NCBI GenBank assembly: GCA_003054665.1
Contig: QAYY01000009.1
Coordinates: 124,001 to 188,000 of the forward strand
From: Opitutaceae bacterium EW11
GTDB lineage: Bacteria > Verrucomicrobiota > Verrucomicrobiia > Opitutales > Opitutaceae
DNA: 64,000 nt
Direction: 5' to 3'
Shown here: piece by piece, positions 55,827-64,000 of the stretch
How the letters are laid out: every line of letters begins with the position of its first letter
Position numbering within the stretch: the first letter of the stretch is position 1
Notes under the pieces: model-generated
What the model was told of the DNA's origin: nothing
Database searches by the model: none
Seen by the model: only the letters and a program-made list of their open reading frames with translations
Translations under genes and position numbers: made by a program

Positions 55827-56849
55827 ATGCCCGTTCGGATGCCTGCCGCCGAACCCTCAGACGACTCCGCTTCCCCGGCTTTTCTCGAGCATTTCCGTGC
55901 GGCGGCAGGCGATCGTGGAGTCCTGCGATTTGACCGATTCGTGGAGCTGGCGCTGTATCAGCCCGAGGTGGGCTATTATCGCCGCAACAAGCCACGGGTC
56001 GGTTATGGGCCAGGAACGGACTTCTACACATCAAGCACATCGGGTCCCCTGTTCGGCGAACTGATTGTCGCCGCCTGCAAGTCGCTTCTAGAGTCGGAGC
56101 GCATCGACTCGTTCGCATTTGCAGAAATTGGCGCGGAGCCTGGCGGAGGCGTGCTCGAAGGCGTCGCTCATCCGTTCACTCGAGTCGAGACGGTCAGGCT
56201 GGGTGCTCCACTCACGCTGTCCGGTCCGTGTGTCGTTTTTTCCAACGAACTCCTGGACGCCCAGCCATTCCGGCGCTTCGTCCGGACGGAGCAAAGATGG
56301 GAGGAACGCGGCGTGGCGATCCGAGGGACGGAGCTGCAAGAAGTCGCCATGCCGCACGGTTCAGCCGACCTGCCCGATGTGCTCCCCCCGTCCGCACCCG
56401 ATGGCTACCGTCTGGATCTTTCTTTCGCCGCCTCGCAGTTGGTGGACCGAATCGCGGCGGAACCCTGGCATGGACTGTTCCTCGCCCTGGATTACGGCAA
56501 GACCTGGAAAGAACTCGCGGAGTCAACGCCCGGAGGAACGGCGCGAGCCTACTTTCGGCACCGGCAACGGAACGATCTTCTGGCCCGTCCCGGCGAGCAG
56601 GACCTCACCTGCCACGTTTGTTGGGATTGGATCGAGGATGCGCTTCGGATCCGAGGATTCAAAGCGCCGCGCCTGGAGTTTCAGGAATCGTTTCTCGTGC
56701 ACCACGCCGGTGAGGCGATTGCGTCGACGATGGCCGCCGAGGCCACGCGAATGAGTCAGCGGAAGCTCTCGCTGATGCAGCTTCTGCATCCGGCCCATCT
56801 CGGCCAAAAGTTTCAGGCGATGTACGCGCTGCGCGGTGGCGGCACCTAA
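55827..56849 (+). CDS. MidA/NDUFAF7-like SAM-dependent methyltransferase (COG1565)
   Basis: 340 residues. The start region matches the family: FDRFVELALYQPEVGYY, then GPGTDFYTSSTSGPLFGELI, AFAEIGAEPGGGVL (SAM loop) and VVFSNELLDAQPFRRF. The mitochondrial member NDUFAF7 dimethylates an arginine of the complex I subunit NDUFS2; bacterial targets are largely unknown. Its stop overlaps the stop of the convergent acyltransferase by three bases at 56847-56848, so the genes meet end to end with no terminator space. Confidence 0.85.
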   Translation: MPVRMPAAEPSDDSASPAFLEHFRAAAGDRGVLRFDRFVELALYQPEVGYYRRNKPRVGYGPGTDFYTSSTSGPLFGELIVAACKSLLESERIDSFAFAEIGAEPGGGVLEGVAHPFTRVETVRLGAPLTLSGPCVVFSNELLDAQPFRRFVRTEQRWEERGVAIRGTELQEVAMPHGSADLPDVLPPSAPDGYRLDLSFAASQLVDRIAAEPWHGLFLALDYGKTWKELAESTPGGTARAYFRHRQRNDLLARPGEQDLTCHVCWDWIEDALRIRGFKAPRLEFQESFLVHHAGEAIASTMAAEATRMSQRKLSLMQLLHPAHLGQKFQAMYALRGGGT

Positions 56850-58036
56850 AGGACTGCCTTTACGCCCGGGATTCGACGCACCAAATCAGCCACGAGGTAG
56901 CTGGCAGCGATTGCGAGAGTCGAAAGCGCGACCGCGAAAACGAACGGGTTCCCGTAGTACCGGTTGAGCAGCATCGTCAGCCCGATGAGCACGGGTGCAT
57001 GCAGGACGTACACGGCAAAGGAACGATCCGAGAGCCATGTCCAAACCTTCGTGGGCCGGTTCGCCCGCGCCCGCAGGAGCGCCATCAGTCCAAGTGAAAG
57101 AAAGACGCCCGCACACTGTTCCCAAAGTGCATAGGCCATCGCGGCAAGATTCCAGCCACCGGCAAACGCCGGCTCAGCACCCGGCGCAATCGGCAAGGAC
57201 AGCCAAACGGCGCCCAACTGCAAAATCGGCCCCATGAGAACGGCCACCAGCGCAACAGGCACTGCCCAAGGAATGGACGCAAGGGCATCGAGATCCCAAC
57301 GACGAGCGACGCGCACGCCCAACGCAAACGCAGCTACGTATTGGGTGAAAAAGCACAACTGCAGATTCGCGATGCTGGTCCCGAACGGCTGGACCAAACG
57401 GACGGCGAAGGTGATCACTGCGAGACTCGCGCCCAGTCCCAGCGCATGCCACCCGGTGAATCGGATCGGTCGGCCGGGATCGCCGACGGGCCTTGCAGCC
57501 CGCCAGGCCGCGAAAGCCAGCGAGAACAGCAAGAGCGTCTCCACGAACCAGAGCGGACCTGTACCGCCGACAAATTGTCCCGACGTAAAATACCGGAGCC
57601 AAGCAGCGCCCAAATCGTCGGGACCGGTCGCACTCCACGGATGCAGGACGAAAAGGATGAACGGCTGGACCACGCAGACAAAGAATGCCAGCGGGATCCC
57701 CAGTCTGAAAAGGCGCTCGCGCACGAACCCGCCAGGTCCCCTGCGCTGAAGCGAGAAGTGGGCGAAGTATCCTGAAAGGAAGAAAAACAGCCCCATGAAG
57801 AAGGACTGCAGGTGTCCTTCCCAAACCAGGAACCCGATCTTCGTCGGCAGTCCCGGCTCCACAGGATGCATGAAGTACCAACTGCCCACGTGACTGTAGA
57901 CAATCGTCGCGTGGATGCTGACGACCAGAAACGTCAGCACCGTCCGCGCTTGGTCCACCCAGGGAAGGCGCGCCACGTGAGCAGGAGCACCACCCTTCGC
58001 GAGCGCCGATTTCGGGTCCGTCGTGGCGAGCGTCAT
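56846..58036 (-). CDS. acyltransferase 3 family membrane protein
   Basis: 396 residues with about ten helices. The family start is present: LPWVDQARTVLTFLVVSIHATIVYSH (His in SIHAT is the putative catalytic one), then FFMGLFFFLSGYFAH and RLFRLGIPLAFF. Acyltransferase-3 proteins O-acetylate or O-acylate exopolysaccharide, peptidoglycan or glycans. No target is suggested by its neighbours; the polysaccharide locus lies 8 kb away. It is divergent from rpmB. Confidence 0.88.
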   Translation of the reverse strand: MTLATTDPKSALAKGGAPAHVARLPWVDQARTVLTFLVVSIHATIVYSHVGSWYFMHPVEPGLPTKIGFLVWEGHLQSFFMGLFFFLSGYFAHFSLQRRGPGGFVRERLFRLGIPLAFFVCVVQPFILFVLHPWSATGPDDLGAAWLRYFTSGQFVGGTGPLWFVETLLLFSLAFAAWRAARPVGDPGRPIRFTGWHALGLGASLAVITFAVRLVQPFGTSIANLQLCFFTQYVAAFALGVRVARRWDLDALASIPWAVPVALVAVLMGPILQLGAVWLSLPIAPGAEPAFAGGWNLAAMAYALWEQCAGVFLSLGLMALLRARANRPTKVWTWLSDRSFAVYVLHAPVLIGLTMLLNRYYGNPFVFAVALSTLAIAASYLVADLVRRIPGVKAVL

Positions 58037-58153
58037 AAAAGAACAATTGCCAGCGGTGCAGGTGGTTGGGGAGAATATTCGGCTGCCCAGAGAATCCCCT
58101 TGCTTCGCCCTCCGGGCGCCCTTTACTCACGACCCTTTAACCAATTCAAAACC

Positions 58154-58384
58154 ATGGCCAGAGTTTGCGCTATTACCGGTAAACGCCCCGTCAAAGGCAG
58201 CAGCATTCACCGCAAGGGACAGAGCAAAAAGAGCGGCGGCATCGGCACGCACGTGACCACGATCACGCCGCGCAAATTCCGTCCCAATCTGCAGCGTATC
58301 CGTATCAAGCTGGCGAACGGCGGCACGAAGCGAGTTCTCGTCTCCGTGAAGGCCATCAAGGCCGGTCTCGTCGAAAAGGCCTAA
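58154..58384 (+). CDS. rpmB: 50S ribosomal protein L28
   Basis: 76 residues starting MARVCAITGKRPVKGSSI with the KSGGIGTHV and FRPNLQRIRIKLANGG segments of bacterial L28. The ATG is preceded by TTCAAAACC with no Shine-Dalgarno sequence. It is usually paired with rpmG, which is not adjacent here. Three hairpins follow, ending in a clear intrinsic terminator. The gap of 117 bases to the divergent acyltransferase should hold its promoter. Confidence 0.95.
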   Translation: MARVCAITGKRPVKGSSIHRKGQSKKSGGIGTHVTTITPRKFRPNLQRIRIKLANGGTKRVLVSVKAIKAGLVEKA

Positions 58385-58400
58385 GTCCGCAGGAACGACC

Positions 58401-58507
58401 GACCGAGCTTCGGCGTTCGCCAAAACTCGGTCCGGCAAGCCCCGTTCGCCGTTCGAAAAGAACGGCCCCCTTTTAGCCCGCGGCTTTTCGCCGCGGGTTT
58501 TTCTTTC
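58401..58507 (+). terminator. tandem rpmB terminator hairpins
   Basis: Three stems lie in tandem after the rpmB stop: GACCGAG/CTCGGTC (58401-58407, 58426-58432), CCGTTC/GAACGG (58449-58454, 58460-58465) followed by CCCCCTTTT, and CCCGCGGC/GCCGCGGG (58477-58484, 58490-58497) with a TTTTC loop and a T-rich tail from 58498. The last is a textbook intrinsic terminator on the plus strand. On the minus strand it encodes the final PRRKAAG of the convergent response regulator. Confidence 0.9.
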
Positions 58508-59141
58508 TCTCCACCACAAGCGGCATCTCCGGAATCGGAGGACGCGTGCCGTAAAACTTCGCTTCGCACTCGGGGCAAAAACCGTGGGTGAACTCCACGT
58601 TGGCGTGCTCCTTGAGGTAGTCCTCCAGCTTGGCCCAGTAGCCGTCTTCCTCGCGGATCTTTTTGCAGCCGGAGCAAAGCGGGAGGAGGCCGTGCAGCTT
58701 GCGCAGATTCTCGTGCGCGACCTCCAGCTCCTCGCGCAGTTGGCTGCGCTCGACTTCGAGTTGCCAGCGGTACAGCGCCATTTCGAGCTGCACCATCAGA
58801 TCGCGTTGCGAGAAAGGCTTCAGAATGAAGCCGTACGGTTCGGTCTCTTTTGCCCGGCGGAGGACCTCGGGTTCGAAATGCCCGGTAAGAAATACGACCG
58901 GCAACGCACAGGTGACCTTGATCTGCCGGGCGGCCTCGATGCCGTCCATCGCCCCCTTCAGCTGGATGTCCATCAGCACGAGGTCGGGATGGAGCGCAAA
59001 CGCCTGCCGCACCGCCTCGTCGCCTGCGTCGACGGTGCCAGCGATCGAGTAACCCAGCTGCCGAAGCTGCTGCTGGATGTCTTCTGCGACGAGGGCCTCA
59101 TCCTCGACGATCAGAACTCGACGGATACGTTCGGAAGCCAT
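58473..59141 (-). CDS. response regulator with C-terminal two-CxxC domain
   Basis: 222 residues. The receiver domain (1-125) has EDE acidic residues at 13-15, the phosphoacceptor Asp58 in LVLMDIQ, Thr86 and Lys108 in ILKPF. After a short coiled coil (125-150) comes GLLPLCSGCKKIREEDGYW with Cys156/Cys159 and FCPEC with Cys189/Cys192, a probable metal site that is usually seen at the end of PAS or histidine kinase proteins. There is no DNA-binding domain. It begins one base after the histidine kinase stop. Its C-terminus lies in the rpmB terminator. Confidence 0.85.
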   Translation of the reverse strand: MASERIRRVLIVEDEALVAEDIQQQLRQLGYSIAGTVDAGDEAVRQAFALHPDLVLMDIQLKGAMDGIEAARQIKVTCALPVVFLTGHFEPEVLRRAKETEPYGFILKPFSQRDLMVQLEMALYRWQLEVERSQLREELEVAHENLRKLHGLLPLCSGCKKIREEDGYWAKLEDYLKEHANVEFTHGFCPECEAKFYGTRPPIPEMPLVVERKKNPRRKAAG

Positions 59142-59142
59142 C

Positions 59143-59787
59143 TCAGAGAGAAACGGGAAAACGCACGGCGAGCCGTGTGCCGGACACGCTCTCGAGCGTA
59201 AGCCGGCCCTTCAGTTGTCGGATCAAGACATCGACGATTTTCGCTCTCAGGCCTTCGCCGCCCGTCGCGGAAAGAGGCGTGCGCGGCACACCGTCGTCCG
59301 CAATCGTCAGCAGGCATTCGGTCGGAGTCGTTGGGACTCGGAGCGACACTTCGATTCGTCCCGCCGCGCGGCCCGCGAAGGCGTGGGCCACCGCGTCGGA
59401 AAGAAGCTCGTACGCGATCAGGGCCAGCGGGATGCCGGTATCGAGGTCCACTTGTAGGGAATCCGCAAATACCTGAGACGTGACGACGGGCGTCGGCTGC
59501 GAACGCACCACCATCCCAACCAGTTCCCTGAGCGCATCGGCAAAATCCAACCGACCGGTCGCCCCGCTGCGGGAAAGCCGCTCGTAGACTACCGCGATGA
59601 TCCGTACGCGTTCACCCGCAGCCACAAACAGACTGCGCGTTGCCGGATCCGTGACCTCGCGCGACTGCAGCGAAAGCAGGCTGGCAACCACTTGGAGCGT
59701 GTTTTTCGCCCGGTGTCGCTCGGCACTGATCAGCACGGAAAACGGCTCGCCTTCGGGTATCGGCGGACTGAACGGATTGTTGGTCAT
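59143..59787 (-). CDS. short soluble histidine kinase (HisKA_2 type)
   Basis: 214 residues with no sensor domain or membrane helix. The phosphoacceptor box is AERHRAKNTLQVVASLL with His25, the HisKA_2 form. The ATPase domain follows: ALIAYELLSDAVAHAF (N-box), TIADDGVP and TGGEGLRAKIVDVLI. It is transcribed with the response regulator directly downstream, one base apart, and is the likely partner. With no input domain it presumably senses through another protein or through the regulator. Confidence 0.85.
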   Translation of the reverse strand: MTNNPFSPPIPEGEPFSVLISAERHRAKNTLQVVASLLSLQSREVTDPATRSLFVAAGERVRIIAVVYERLSRSGATGRLDFADALRELVGMVVRSQPTPVVTSQVFADSLQVDLDTGIPLALIAYELLSDAVAHAFAGRAAGRIEVSLRVPTTPTECLLTIADDGVPRTPLSATGGEGLRAKIVDVLIRQLKGRLTLESVSGTRLAVRFPVSL

Positions 59788-59944
59788 CCGGGGGAGTGTG
59801 TGAACAACTTACGACGATGGGCGCGCCCGGCCAGCAGATTCCCGTGAGGCGATGCCCTCAAGCGCACACGGTCCAAAACAGGAGCCTCGCGAAACCGAGC
59901 AGAAAACCAGAGATGTAAGTGCGTGGCGGTTACACGGCCGGCAT

Positions 59945-59965
59945 CCCGGGGATAGTGCCCCGGGG
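59945..59965. repeat. GC hairpin downstream of fabF
   Basis: CCCGGGG (59945-59951) pairs with CCCCGGG (59958-59964) over a 6-base loop, 48 bases past the fabF stop. It has no T-run on the minus strand, so termination is possible but not shown. The rest of the 59788-60012 gap has no gene. Confidence 0.5.
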
Positions 59966-60012
59966 CGCCCGACACGAACAAGCCGCGTTCAGGCCACCGG
60001 ATCTCCGTCGCT

Positions 60013-61266
60013 TCAGAGCTTCTTGAACACCATGGAGGCGTTCTGACCGCCGAAACCGAGATTATTGCTCAGCACGACCTTCACTTCCGCGTTGCGCTTT
60101 GCGTTCGGCACGTAGTCCAGGTCGCACTCGGGATCAGGCTCGGAAAGGTTGATCGTCGGAGCGATCTGCGCCGTCTGGATCGTCTTCACGCAGACAACGG
60201 ACTCGATGCCGCCAGCGGCGCCCAGGAGGTGGCCCGTCATCGACTTTGTGGAGCTGATCGCGAGTTGCCGCGCGTGATCGCCGAAGACCTTCTTGATCGC
60301 GAGCGTCTCGAACTTGTCGTTATACGGAGTCGAAGTGCCGTGGGCGTTGATATAGTCGACGTTCTCTGGGGCGACACCGGCCGATTGAAGGGCTCGACGC
60401 ATCGCGAGAGAGAGCCCTTTGCCTTCCGGATCGGGCATGGTGATGTGATGCGCATCACAGCTCGCGGCATAGCCTGCGAGTTCGCAATAAATCCGAGCGC
60501 CGCGCGCTTGAGCGTGCGCCAGCGATTCGAGCACGAGAATTCCAGCGCCTTCACCCATCACAAAACCGTCGCGACCGAGGTCAAACGGACGGCTGGCGTG
60601 TTGCGGGTCATCGTTGCGCGTGCTCATCGCCTTCATCGAGCAGAAGCTCGCGTAGGCAAAAGGCGTGATCGTCGCTTCTGCACCGCCAGCGATCATGACA
60701 TCCGCGTCACCCCGGCGGATCATGTGCATCGCTTCGCCCAACGCGTGGGTCGCCGTCGCGCAGGCAGAGACAATTCCGAAGTTCGGACCGCGCGCGCCGA
60801 GGTCGATTGCGACCAAACCGCTGCACATATTACCGATCAGCGACGGAATCGTGAAGGGCGAGACCTTGCGCGGACCGCGCTCGAAAAGATTCTTCAACTG
60901 CGACTCATACGTCCACATGCCCCCGATACCGGAGCCAATCAGCACGCCGACGCGGTCGCCGTCTTCCTTCGCCATCTCGAGGCCCGAGTCCTTGATCGCC
61001 TGCTTGGCAGTGACAAAGCCGAGCTGGGTGTAGCGGTCGTTGCGACGGGCTTCCTTCGGATCCATGTGCTGCTCCGGCTGCCAATCGCGCACCTCTGCGC
61101 CAATCTGACAGGCAAAGTCAGTCGGATCAAAATGCGTGACCCGCTCGATCCCGCATTTCCCGGCCAGCAGGCTGGACCAGAACGTGTCGACATCGTGACC
61201 GAGGGAGGCCACGGCGCCGAGCCCAGTTACCACGACTCGCTGCGAAGGAGGAAGCTGTGAATCCAT
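60013..61266 (-). CDS. fabF: beta-ketoacyl-ACP synthase II (FabF)
   Basis: 417 residues. The catalytic triad is clear: Cys169 in GIVSACATATHALGEA, His in INAHGTSTPYND and His in STKSMTGHLLGAAGG. It elongates acyl-ACP in type II fatty acid synthesis. Family members often follow acpP directly; here about 200 bases with a hairpin terminator separate them, so fabF may have its own promoter or depend on read-through. Start ATG at 61266 fits the family. Confidence 0.95.
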   Translation of the reverse strand: MDSQLPPSQRVVVTGLGAVASLGHDVDTFWSSLLAGKCGIERVTHFDPTDFACQIGAEVRDWQPEQHMDPKEARRNDRYTQLGFVTAKQAIKDSGLEMAKEDGDRVGVLIGSGIGGMWTYESQLKNLFERGPRKVSPFTIPSLIGNMCSGLVAIDLGARGPNFGIVSACATATHALGEAMHMIRRGDADVMIAGGAEATITPFAYASFCSMKAMSTRNDDPQHASRPFDLGRDGFVMGEGAGILVLESLAHAQARGARIYCELAGYAASCDAHHITMPDPEGKGLSLAMRRALQSAGVAPENVDYINAHGTSTPYNDKFETLAIKKVFGDHARQLAISSTKSMTGHLLGAAGGIESVVCVKTIQTAQIAPTINLSEPDPECDLDYVPNAKRNAEVKVVLSNNLGFGGQNASMVFKKL

Positions 61267-61403
61267 GAAGACCGAAGGGCTAATCAGTTTTCCTGGTCGA
61301 AGCGAAGCGCAGAATTCGAGTCTCCCACGTTAGCAGAATTTCACCCACGCCAAGCGCGGCACCCGAATGCGAAATGAACACAACTGACCAGAAATCTAGA
61401 AAC

Positions 61404-61451
61404 AAAAAAGGCGTCCTACCTGCAGTCTCGGGAGAGGCTCGGTAGAACGCC
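61404..61451 (-). terminator. intrinsic terminator between acpP and fabF
   Basis: On the minus strand GGCGTTCTACC (61451-61441) pairs with GGTAGGACGCC (61420-61410) with one G-U pair, followed by a T-run (A-run at 61404-61409 on the plus strand). It starts 16 bases after the acpP stop. It should stop most transcripts after acpP, letting acpP be made in excess over fabF. Confidence 0.85.
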
Positions 61452-61466
61452 AAAGTGAAAGGAGAC

Positions 61467-61730
61467 TTATTTAGCGGCAGCCTTGCCTTTGATGTAATCG
61501 ATCACCTGGCCAACGGTCTGCAGTTTCTCCGCGTCCGCTTCAGGAATCTCACCTTTAATCTCATCCTTAAACTCCTCTTCGAACGCCATGATCAACTCGA
61601 CAGTGTCGAGGGAATCTGCGCCGAGATCATCCAAGAAAGACGCCTGCGGGGTGATCTGTTCCTCGTTAACGTTCAGCTGATTAACGATGATCTCTTTGAC
61701 GCGTTGTTCGATGGTTTTTTGGTCAGCCAT
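61467..61730 (-). CDS. acpP: acyl carrier protein
   Basis: 87 residues. The phosphopantetheine serine is Ser40 in [20 protein letters not shown]. The family is very strongly conserved and the acidic helix II is present. It carries acyl chains in fatty acid and lipid A synthesis. It is a little longer than usual owing to a Lys/Ala tail (IKGKAAAK). It starts 30 bases after fabG and ends at a terminator. Confidence 0.96.
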   Translation of the reverse strand: MADQKTIEQRVKEIIVNQLNVNEEQITPQASFLDDLGADSLDTVELIMAFEEEFKDEIKGEIPEADAEKLQTVGQVIDYIKGKAAAK

Positions 61731-61760
61731 GTTGGGTGAAATTCTGAGGTTTGAAGCGGG

Positions 61761-62501
61761 TCACATCGCCATGCCGCCGTCAACGGTAAAAACTTGGCCT
61801 GTGATATAGTTCGATTCCTCACTACAGAGGAAGGCCGTCATGTTGGCAATATCTGCGGGGTCGCCAAAACGCTGCATCGGAATCATGCCTATCGCAGCTT
61901 TCTGGACCTCCTCATTCAATACGGCCGTCATGTCGGTTTTGATAAAACCGGGAGCGACCACGTTTGCCGTGACATTGCGGCGGGCGAACTCCTTGGCGAT
62001 CGATTTGGTGAACGCGATCATGCCGCCTTTGGCCGCCGCGTAGTTCGCCTGCCCTGCATTTCCGACCAAGCCCACGACGGATGCGATGTTGACGATCCGT
62101 CCATACCGAGCCCGGCACATCGGCCAGCCAATCGCCTTGGTCCAGTGAAAGGCGCTGGTGAGGTTCGTCTGAATCACGGCATTCCAGTCCTCCTCCGACA
62201 TGCGGGCGACCAGGCCGTCACGGGTGATCCCTGCGTTGTTCACGAGGATATCGATCTTGCCGAACTCGGCCAGTAGGGCCTCGGCCGCCTTGGTGACTTC
62301 GGCGCCGTTGGCAACGTCGACCGGGACCGCCTTCGCCTTGCCGCCCGCCGCCGTGATGGCCGCGGCAACGCCGCCGCAACTATCCGGAGACTTCGAAACG
62401 CAGATGACGGTGACGCCGTTCTTGGCGAGCACTTCGGCAATAGCCTTACCGATGCCGCGTCCGGCGCCGGTGACGAGAGCAGTTCTTTGGTTGAACGTCA
62501 T
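61761..62501 (-). CDS. fabG: 3-oxoacyl-ACP reductase (FabG)
   Basis: 246 residues, a short-chain dehydrogenase. TGAGRGIGKAIAEVL binds NADPH, NNAGITRD is the structural motif, and the catalytic Ser141, Tyr154 and Lys158 lie in NIASVVGLVGNAGQANYAAAK. The C-terminus GQVFTVDGGMAM is typical of FabG. It heads the fabG-acpP unit; a gene-free gap of 97 bases lies upstream. Confidence 0.94.
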   Translation of the reverse strand: MTFNQRTALVTGAGRGIGKAIAEVLAKNGVTVICVSKSPDSCGGVAAAITAAGGKAKAVPVDVANGAEVTKAAEALLAEFGKIDILVNNAGITRDGLVARMSEEDWNAVIQTNLTSAFHWTKAIGWPMCRARYGRIVNIASVVGLVGNAGQANYAAAKGGMIAFTKSIAKEFARRNVTANVVAPGFIKTDMTAVLNEEVQKAAIGMIPMQRFGDPADIANMTAFLCSEESNYITGQVFTVDGGMAM

Positions 62502-62598
62502 AAAGGGGCAAGTAGCGACGAGCCGGGGTCGGCTAGCGAGGAGAAAAAACGGGGAGGGATCGACGCGGCGGGCGGGTATGCAACCCGTGAACCTACGG

Positions 62599-63774
62599 TC
62601 AGTACACGTCTCGCTGATAGCGCTTCTCCTTCTTCAGTGCCTTGACGTACTCGGCGGCTGCAGACGCCTCCAGGCCGCCTTGTGTGGCGACAATCTCGTG
62701 GAGCACAGCGTCAACGTCCTTCGCCATCCGCTTCGCGTCGCCGCAAACAAAGAAATACGCGCCGTTCTTGATCCAGGCCCAGAGTTCGGCCGCATGTTCG
62801 CGCATCTTGTCCTGAACGTAGATCTTGTGGGCCTGATCGCGCGACCACGCGAGGTCGAGCCGGCTGAGTTGTCCGTCCTCCAGGTATTCCTGCCACTCAT
62901 CCTCGTACAGGAAGTCGGTCGCGCGTTTCTGGTCGCCGAAGAAGATCCAGTTCCGCCCCGTCGCGCGATCGGCGACACGGTCCTGGAGAAAGGCGCGGAA
63001 CGGCGCAATGCCTGTTCCGGGGCCGACCATGATGACATCGCGGCTGGTATCCGCCGGAGGGCCAAAGTGAGAACTGGATACAAAGACGGGTGTCGGCGTA
63101 GCGCCGACTTCCACCCGATCGGCGAGAAAGGTCGAACAGACGCCCACGCGGTCGCGGTTGTTGGTGCGGTAGCGCACGATCGCGACGGTCAGGTGAATCT
63201 CGTTGGGATAGAGCTTCGGAGAGGAGGCAATCGAATACAGGCGTGGGACCAGCTTGCGCAAGTGGTCGACGAATTCCTGAGGCGTCAGGCGCGCGCTGCG
63301 GAACTCCCAAAGAACGTCGACGTATTCCCGCTCCGACAAAAACGAAGCCAACGCCTCCTTCGCATCGGGAGCGAGCAGCGACGCCAAACGCGCCTGTTCC
63401 GCGGGGTTGGTCGCCTTTCCCAGGAGGGTCGTAAGGATGCGCGAGGTAGGCCCCGCCAACGCCAGCTTCGAAGTCAGCGCGTCGCGGAGACGGCAGGGTT
63501 CTGCGGCTTTCGGCAGGACCACCGGCTCGTCTCCCGTGGCTTGGAGGAGGCCCAGGACCTCGTCGACTTCGCTGACACGATTGACTGGATACACGCCCAG
63601 CGAATCGCCAGCCGTATAGGTCAAACCGCTGCCGGAAATGTCCACCACGATGTGGCGCGTTTCTTTGGCCGAACCCGGTTTGCTCAGAAGCCGGTTGGCC
63701 GTAACCCTTGCCGGGAACGGGTTGTCTTTTCCGAATGCTGAAACGGGTGCGGAAGCGACGCCTGAATCGGACAT
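62599..63774 (-). CDS. CysJ/cytochrome P450-reductase-like FAD/NADPH oxidoreductase
   Basis: About 391 residues from the ATG at 63774 (MSDSGVAS); in-frame ATGs at 63801 and 63840 are alternatives. FAD motifs are RLYSIASSP and GVCSTFLAD; NADPH motifs are VGPGTGIAPFRAFLQDR and FVCGDAKRMAKDVDAVL. It has the connecting domain of the sulfite reductase flavoprotein group but no flavodoxin domain. It may pass electrons to a partner hemoprotein, perhaps a sulfite reductase, that is not seen here. The gap upstream to the right-edge ORF is about 190 bases. Confidence 0.88.
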   Translation of the reverse strand: MSDSGVASAPVSAFGKDNPFPARVTANRLLSKPGSAKETRHIVVDISGSGLTYTAGDSLGVYPVNRVSEVDEVLGLLQATGDEPVVLPKAAEPCRLRDALTSKLALAGPTSRILTTLLGKATNPAEQARLASLLAPDAKEALASFLSEREYVDVLWEFRSARLTPQEFVDHLRKLVPRLYSIASSPKLYPNEIHLTVAIVRYRTNNRDRVGVCSTFLADRVEVGATPTPVFVSSSHFGPPADTSRDVIMVGPGTGIAPFRAFLQDRVADRATGRNWIFFGDQKRATDFLYEDEWQEYLEDGQLSRLDLAWSRDQAHKIYVQDKMREHAAELWAWIKNGAYFFVCGDAKRMAKDVDAVLHEIVATQGGLEASAAAEYVKALKKEKRYQRDVY

Positions 63775-63967
63775 GATCGGGTGCGTTCTGGGCGGGGCCA
63801 TTGGCGCGCGCAAGCCTTGTTTCTGCAGCGGAAAACCCACCAGTTCGATACCGAGCGGGCAACCGAGACTCCGTCAGAACGGGCATCTCCGGCGCCCAGA
63901 GCGCCCAGACGTCCCAGCTCATTTACCTCGCCACGCCGCGTGTTGGTATTTCAAGACTCTCGGCAGA

Positions 63968-64000
63968 ATGACGCCCGAACCCATTCGCATTCAGAAGTAC
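63968..64000 (+). CDS. possible start of a pseudouridine synthase (S4 domain), cut by window edge
   Basis: Eleven codons are visible: MTPEPIRIQKY. The RIQKY start resembles the S4 RNA-binding domain of RsuA/RluB-type pseudouridine synthases. No ribosome binding site is visible. This is far too short for certainty. Confidence 0.3.
   Translation, partial: MTPEPIRIQKY

Overview
The window looks like chromosomal DNA of a Verrucomicrobiota bacterium, most likely of the Opitutaceae group (inference). It is GC-rich, most starts lack a clear Shine-Dalgarno sequence, and it combines an alternative complex III cluster with a cbb3 oxidase, lone fatty-acid genes and long polysaccharide clusters. I see no phage genes, transposases, CRISPR array, rRNA or tRNA.

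Layout. (1) 1-10.9 kb, minus strand: a respiratory operon. A 66-residue Tat-like ORF leads into actA-B-C-D-E-F (alternative complex III, quinol to cytochrome c), then two small membrane proteins, one of them CcoS-like, then ccoN and ccoO, which runs off the left edge. (2) 11.5-16.0 kb, minus: a TolC / HlyD-adaptor / MacB-LolC-type permease / ATPase exporter. (3) 16.2-48.2 kb: a very large surface-polysaccharide locus with two separate ABC O-antigen exporters (Wzm/Wzt with C-terminal carbohydrate-binding domains). It also holds glycosyltransferases, AsnB, a DegT aminotransferase with an FdtD-type bifunctional isomerase/acyltransferase, a HAD-UbiA fusion, and three large GT-C-like membrane proteins of which two are paralogues. 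(4) 48.3-64 kb: housekeeping and signalling genes: an IscA-type protein, a soluble Ser/Thr kinase beside rpoN, trpB2, tsaD, ctpA, midA, an acyltransferase, rpmB, a histidine kinase/response regulator pair, fabF, acpP, fabG, a CysJ-like reductase, and the first codons of what may be a pseudouridine synthase at the right edge.

The most interesting system lies at 26.5-35.8 kb. One tightly coupled minus-strand operon encodes Wzm, Wzt, a methyltransferase, a kinase-like protein with a long coiled coil, a second methyltransferase, a fused GT2-GT4 glycosyltransferase and a GtrII-like membrane protein. The methyltransferase plus kinase/coiled-coil pair reads like the E. coli O-antigen chain terminator and molecular ruler WbdD cut into separate genes. 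The operon sits in a stretch of visibly lower GC, from about 23.5 to about 35.3 kb. The left composition boundary falls inside a glycosyltransferase gene, as expected for a cassette exchanged by recombination.

Smaller structural points are a rpmB terminator that encodes the last residues of the convergent response regulator, hairpin-bounded repeats on both sides of trpB2, a 34-bp inverted repeat between tsaD and ctpA, and a tandem pair of hairpins in the divergent gap near 39.0 kb.
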